Part shown: positions 4,989-7,732 of the stretch, piece after piece
How positions within the stretch are numbered: the stretch's first letter is position 1
How the letters are laid out: the number at the start of each line of letters is the position of its first letter
From: Bacillota bacterium
Lineage (GTDB): Bacteria; Bacillota; UBA4882; UBA10575
Direction: 5' to 3'
Assembly: GCA_012512605.1 (NCBI GenBank)
Contig: JAAZDX010000211.1
Coordinates: forward strand, 1 to 7,732
Length of the DNA stretch: 7,732 nucleotides
Position numbers and translations under genes: made by a program
The notes under the pieces: model-generated
Told to the model about the DNA's origin: nothing
Databases searched by the model: none
The model's input: the letters and a program-made list of their open reading frames with translations, nothing else

Positions 4989-6152
4989 ATGGAAAATTTT
5001 GTTTTCCAAAATCCGACAAAGATTATTTTTGGTAAAGACACGGAAAAACAGGTCGGCCAGGAGACCAAAGCATGGGCGGACCGGGTTTTACTGCACTATG
5101 GTGGGGGCAGTATTAAAATAACCGGCCTTTATGACCGGGTGGTTGCTTCGCTGAAAGCAGCCGGGGTGGACTTTGTTGAACTATCCGGGGTGCAGCCGAA
5201 TCCCCGTTTAAGCTTGATTCAAGAAGGAATTGAACTGTGCCGCAAACATCAGATTGGGTTTATCTTGGCGGTTGGGGGCGGCAGTGTGATTGATTCGGCC
5301 AAAGCCATCGCTGTTGGTGTGCCCTACGCGGGGGATGTCTGGGACTTTTTCGAGGGGAAGGCTGAGATCAAAACGGCGTTGCCGGTGGGTGTCGTGTTGA
5401 CGATCCCGGCAGCCGGAAGTGAGTCGAGCCCCGCAAGCGTGGTTACCAAAGAGGAGGGGGATTTGAAGCGGGACATTGGCACCGATTTAATCCGCCCGAA
5501 GTTTGCCATCCTCAATCCGGAACTGACCTTTACGCTTCCCCCTTACCAAACTGCATGCGGCGTAGCGGATATTGTCGCCCATATCCTGGAGCGCTATTTT
5601 ACGCGAACCCCCGATACGGATCTGTCGGATCGCTTGTGCGAGGCGACGCTGCGGACCGTAATTAAGAATGCGCCCATCGTCATGCAGAACCCCACGGATT
5701 ACGCGGCCCGGGCCGAAATCATGTGGGCCGGGACGGTGGCCCATAACGATCTGTTGGGGAAGGGAAAAGTGGAGGATTGGGGTTCGCACATGATCGAACA
5801 TGAACTAAGCGGGATCTATGATGTACCCCATGGTGCCGGGCTTGCGGTGGTTTTTCCGGCCTGGATGAAATACGTATACCAAGAGGATGTGAACCTCTTT
5901 GCCCAATTCGCGGTTCGGGTCTGGGATGTGGAGATGGATTTTGCCCATCCGGAAAGAACCGCGCTGGCCGGGATCGAAAGGTTGAAAGCGTTTTTCCGTT
6001 CTTTGGGGTTGCCGGTGACTTTAGAGGAGCTCAAGGTGGGCACGGACCGGCTGGAAGAAATGGCTGCGAAGTGTACGGAAAGGGGACCAGTCGGAAACTT
6101 TGTCAAGCTGGACAAGGAGGATGTTTTGGCCATTTATCATTTGGCAAAATAA
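4989..6152 (+). CDS. Iron-type alcohol dehydrogenase, NAD(P)H-dependent butanol dehydrogenase-like
   Basis: The protein has 387 residues, full length for the YugJ/BdhA/YqhD branch of group III alcohol dehydrogenases. These cytosolic enzymes reduce aldehydes such as butyraldehyde to alcohols, in solventogenic fermentation or aldehyde detoxification. The start FQNPTKIIFGKD and GGGSIK (38-43) are typical. GGGSVIDSAKA (96-106) is the nucleotide-binding loop. The metal ligands are all present: Asp194 and His198 in GVADIVAHILE, His267 in WGSHMIEHE and His281 in VPHGAGLAV, the same numbers as I recall for E. coli YqhD. The cofactor preference (NADPH or NADH) cannot be decided by eye. The ribosome site AAGGAGGT (4973-4980) lies 8 bases before the ATG, predicting strong translation. 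A likely terminator follows, so the transcript probably ends with this gene. Confidence 0.92.
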   Translation: MENFVFQNPTKIIFGKDTEKQVGQETKAWADRVLLHYGGGSIKITGLYDRVVASLKAAGVDFVELSGVQPNPRLSLIQEGIELCRKHQIGFILAVGGGSVIDSAKAIAVGVPYAGDVWDFFEGKAEIKTALPVGVVLTIPAAGSESSPASVVTKEEGDLKRDIGTDLIRPKFAILNPELTFTLPPYQTACGVADIVAHILERYFTRTPDTDLSDRLCEATLRTVIKNAPIVMQNPTDYAARAEIMWAGTVAHNDLLGKGKVEDWGSHMIEHELSGIYDVPHGAGLAVVFPAWMKYVYQEDVNLFAQFAVRVWDVEMDFAHPERTALAGIERLKAFFRSLGLPVTLEELKVGTDRLEEMAAKCTERGPVGNFVKLDKEDVLAIYHLAK

Positions 6153-6192
6153 ACTAACCTTCTCCGGTTATTTAACCACGTAACAACAGAAC

Positions 6193-6218
6193 GCCGGACC
6201 GTTTTGGTCTGGCTTTCT
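6193..6218 (+). terminator. Intrinsic terminator after the alcohol dehydrogenase
   Basis: GCCGGACC (6193-6200) pairs with GGTCTGGC (6206-6213) through 8 pairs including one G-T, around the loop GTTTT, and is followed at once by TTTCT. It lies 40 bases after the dehydrogenase stop codon. The T-run is short, so termination may be partial. Confidence 0.6.
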
Positions 6219-6235
6219 GTCCCCATGGACAGAAA
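6214..6235 (+). repeat. Perfect hairpin overlapping the terminator T-run
   Basis: TTTCTGTCC (6214-6222) and GGACAGAAA (6227-6235) are perfect complements with the loop CCAT. The left arm begins with the T-run of the preceding terminator. Neither strand shows a T-run after this stem, so it may be a second pause site or a transcript-stabilising end rather than a terminator in its own right. Confidence 0.45.
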
Positions 6236-6332
6236 AAAGAAGACGGCGGCCGAACTTTAGCAGGTTTTTCCATATTAGTGTAGAATAGCATTAAAACAAA
6301 GTTAACCGAAAAGACTATTGGGGGTAAAAAAA

Positions 6333-6533
6333 GTGTTTGGTTTGTTACGACACCTAATTTATCCGGCAAACCTGGATGAGGTAACCAGTATCCTCTTGTA
6401 TTTTGATAACAACCGACACACGATGTCCGAAGCCGAAATGGAGTATAAGCAGAAGATGCTGGAGAAGATCAAAAAGCTTGGCGAGGCAAGGATCTACGAT
6501 TTATTGCTGAAAGAGTTAAATAACATCCCCTAA
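6333..6533 (+). CDS. Hypothetical protein, 66 residues
   Basis: The small acidic/basic helical protein starts MFGLLRHLIYPANLDEV and ends LLLKELNNIP. The middle is charged and probably helical or coiled (about 30-60). I do not recognise the family. The GTG at 6333 is chosen because GGGGGT (6320-6325) precedes it at 7 bases; the in-frame TTG at 6318 overlaps that site. It sits downstream of the dehydrogenase terminator, so it needs its own promoter; TAGAAT (6281-6286) could be a -10 but lacks a good -35. It ends 17 bases before the end of the convergent methyltransferase gene. Confidence 0.55.
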   Translation: MFGLLRHLIYPANLDEVTSILLYFDNNRHTMSEAEMEYKQKMLEKIKKLGEARIYDLLLKELNNIP

Positions 6534-6550
6534 GACAAGTCTCTTTTCTT

Positions 6551-7180
6551 TCATTTGCGACGGGTAAAAGGGACGAAACGTACTAACCCTTTGTTTTCCC
6601 GGATAAAGTTGTTGTTCTGTTTAGTAATGCGCCATAGAGTTTGGGTTCCGCCGGGGGTCCCGATGGGGAGGACCAGTCGCCCCCCGTTGACCAATTGCTC
6701 CTCAAGGGGGGGAGGAACTTCTTCGACAGCTGCTGCGATGAGGATGGCATCGAAGGGGCTTGCTTCTTCCCAGCCGAAATAGCCGTCGGCGGTTCGAAAG
6801 CTTATGTTTTCATATCCTAAGCGCGTAAGGATCTCTTGCGCGCTTTTTGCTAAAGGTTCGATCGTTTCAATGGAATAGACATGGGCGGCCAGTTCGGCGA
6901 GGACGGCGGTTTGGTAACCGGAACCCGTCCCAATCTCCAAAACCCGATCGGTTGGTTTTAAGGCTAATAACTCGGTCATCAGGCCAACAATATAAGGTTG
7001 GGAGATTGTTTGGCCGTATCCGATTGGGAGGGGGATATTTTCGTAAGCGTAGGGTTGGTATTCCTCCGGAACAAACTGGTCGCGGGGGATTTTCCCCAAA
7101 ACTGTTTTCACCCGTTGGTCCGTGAGTTCTAAATCTGCAAAGTGCACCGTGCTCACCTGCCGATTAATGCTTTCAAGCAT
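6551..7180 (-). CDS. pcm: Protein-L-isoaspartate O-methyltransferase
   Basis: The enzyme repairs aged proteins by methylating isoaspartate residues with S-adenosylmethionine. From ATG 7180 the protein has 209 residues, close to the family length of about 210. Family marks, in that numbering, are VPREKF-like IPRDQFVP (31-38), LPIGYGQTISQPY (51-63), the SAM-binding loop VLEIGTGSGYQTAVLAEL (80-97), DAILIAAAVEEVP (144-156) and the closing VRFVPF. The N terminus is uncertain. The frame stays open to a TTG at 7210. The ATG lacks a ribosome site. GTG 7147 has AGGTGAG (7158-7152 on the - strand) ahead of it and would give 198 residues, consistent with the -10-like element at 7184-7192. ATG is kept because it reproduces the usual leader length. 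The gene is divergent from the hydantoinase gene and convergent with the small hypothetical gene. Confidence 0.9.
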   Translation of the reverse strand: MLESINRQVSTVHFADLELTDQRVKTVLGKIPRDQFVPEEYQPYAYENIPLPIGYGQTISQPYIVGLMTELLALKPTDRVLEIGTGSGYQTAVLAELAAHVYSIETIEPLAKSAQEILTRLGYENISFRTADGYFGWEEASPFDAILIAAAVEEVPPPLEEQLVNGGRLVLPIGTPGGTQTLWRITKQNNNFIRENKGLVRFVPFTRRK

Positions 7181-7183
7181 ATT

Positions 7184-7192
7184 ATTATCATA
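7184..7192 (-). promoter_or_regulatory. Possible -10 region for pcm
   Basis: On the - strand the sequence reads TATGATAAT, containing two overlapping -10-like hexamers (TATGAT and GATAAT, each 5 of 6). No convincing -35 sits at 16-18 bases. If used, transcription would start near 7177, which would exclude the ATG at 7180 and favour the GTG start at 7147. Confidence 0.3.
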
Positions 7193-7198
7193 TCGTAG

Positions 7199-7227
7199 TT
7201 GAAAATACAATTAACGAAAAAGATGAT
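7199..7227 (+). promoter_or_regulatory. Possible promoter for the hydantoinase-family gene
   Basis: TTGAAA (7199-7204) is 5 of 6 to the -35 consensus. Seventeen bases later GATGAT (7222-7227) is 4 of 6 to the -10 consensus. It lies just ahead of AAGGA (7232-7236) and the ATG at 7248. The -10 match is weak, and the predicted leader would be very short. Confidence 0.25.
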
Positions 7228-7247
7228 CACAAAGGAAGTGGTGGTTA

Positions 7248-7732
7248 ATGTCATTTCTGATCGGGATTGATGTTGGTGGCACCAACACCAATGGCGTATT
7301 ACTCAAGGGGTCTGATGTCATCAAGACGGCGAAAGCCCCCACTAACCACCATAACCTCCACGCGGGAACGCGGGAGGCCCTTACCCGACTCCTGGAGACG
7401 CTCCCGAAAGAAGAGCGGGGGCCGGTCGAATTACACCTCAGTACGACCTTGGCCACCAAAGCGATTGTGGAAGGAAAAGGAGCGCCGACGGCGGTGCTAA
7501 TCATTCCCGGGCCGGGTCTGCGGTGGGAGGATCTGCCGGTGCCCTTTAAACTTTATCCCTTATCGGGCGCGATTGACCACCGTGGACGCGAAACCGGATC
7601 GTTGGACCGGGAGGAGGTCCGGAAGGCGGTCCGGGCGGTCAAGGCTGCCGGATATCAAGCCTTGGCGGTGGTCGGGAAGTTTTCGCCCCGTAACTTCCAG
7701 CAAGAGCTGGCGGTTGAAGAACTGATCAAGGC
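7248..7732 (+). CDS. Hydantoinase/oxoprolinase-family protein, N-terminal part
   Basis: The reading frame is open from ATG 7248 through the end of the window, giving 161 residues of a protein normally about 500-700 long. The start IGIDVGGTNTNGVLLK (5-20) is the phosphate-binding strand-loop of the ASKHA-like hydantoinase A / 5-oxoprolinase N-terminal domain. LSTTLATKAIVEGKG (65-80 region) is the second typical block. ATP-dependent opening of hydantoin or 5-oxoproline rings is the family reaction; the exact substrate cannot be told from this part. The usual GGTxTD has Asn in place of the second Asp. The ribosome region AAGGAAGTGGTGG precedes the ATG. The gene is GC-richer than the left part of the window and divergent from pcm. 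Confidence 0.8.
   Translation, partial: MSFLIGIDVGGTNTNGVLLKGSDVIKTAKAPTNHHNLHAGTREALTRLLETLPKEERGPVELHLSTTLATKAIVEGKGAPTAVLIIPGPGLRWEDLPVPFKLYPLSGAIDHRGRETGSLDREEVRKAVRAVKAAGYQALAVVGKFSPRNFQQELAVEELIK

Noticed and set aside
5487..6133. Minus-strand ORFs of about 104 and 105 codons
   Set aside because: They are shadow frames of the GC-richer dehydrogenase gene, with no domain.
6524..6550. Bidirectional terminator between the small hypothetical gene and pcm
   Set aside because: Only AGAC/GTCT can pair, around a 2-base loop, which cannot form a stable hairpin despite the following T-rich run.
6555..7125. Plus-strand ORFs of 75 and 92 codons opposite pcm
   Set aside because: They are Arg/Gly/Pro-rich shadow translations of a clear methyltransferase gene on the other strand.

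Overview
The window looks like a chromosomal segment of a Gram-positive bacterium, probably a clostridial-type Bacillota. The signs are strong AGGAGG-like ribosome sites, GTG and TTG starts, and protein families typical of that group: a YugJ/YqhD-type butanol dehydrogenase, a peptide deformylase paralogue and a hydantoinase/oxoprolinase protein. This is inference from gene content and translation signals; there is no rRNA or other phylogenetic marker here.

The left third (1 to about 2340) differs from the rest. Two clearly AT-rich, single-gene units sit between GC-rich imperfect hairpins. The first gene encodes a DUF4062 (TIR-like) protein, a fold often used by bacterial defence effectors. 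The second encodes a small secreted protein with an internal duplication. The three hairpins (about 32-108, 1099-1197, 1891-1978) share the arm pattern GCC...CCTAA / TTA(A)GG...GGC. The bases between the conserved blocks differ from copy to copy, yet mostly remain complementary. All three have the same orientation and the same extra A in the right arm. The layout of gene, hairpin, gene, hairpin resembles an integron cassette array lacking its integrase, or some unrecognised gene-cassette system. The hairpins do not fit the classical attC model exactly. A weaker fourth hairpin lies at about 2254-2334, and a 36-codon ORF lies between the third and fourth.

The middle (2501-6152) holds ordinary + strand genes: a GNAT acetyltransferase, a short HEAT-repeat-like protein, a five-helix membrane protein of unknown role, a peptide deformylase-like enzyme with an altered motif II, the remains of a small ORF, and an iron-type alcohol dehydrogenase with its full metal ligand set. 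The dehydrogenase is followed by a hairpin that looks like an intrinsic terminator.

The right end has a 66-residue hypothetical protein on the + strand, a convergent protein-L-isoaspartate O-methyltransferase on the - strand, and a divergent, truncated hydantoinase/oxoprolinase-family gene that runs off the window. No tRNA, rRNA, CRISPR array, transposase or integrase gene was recognised.
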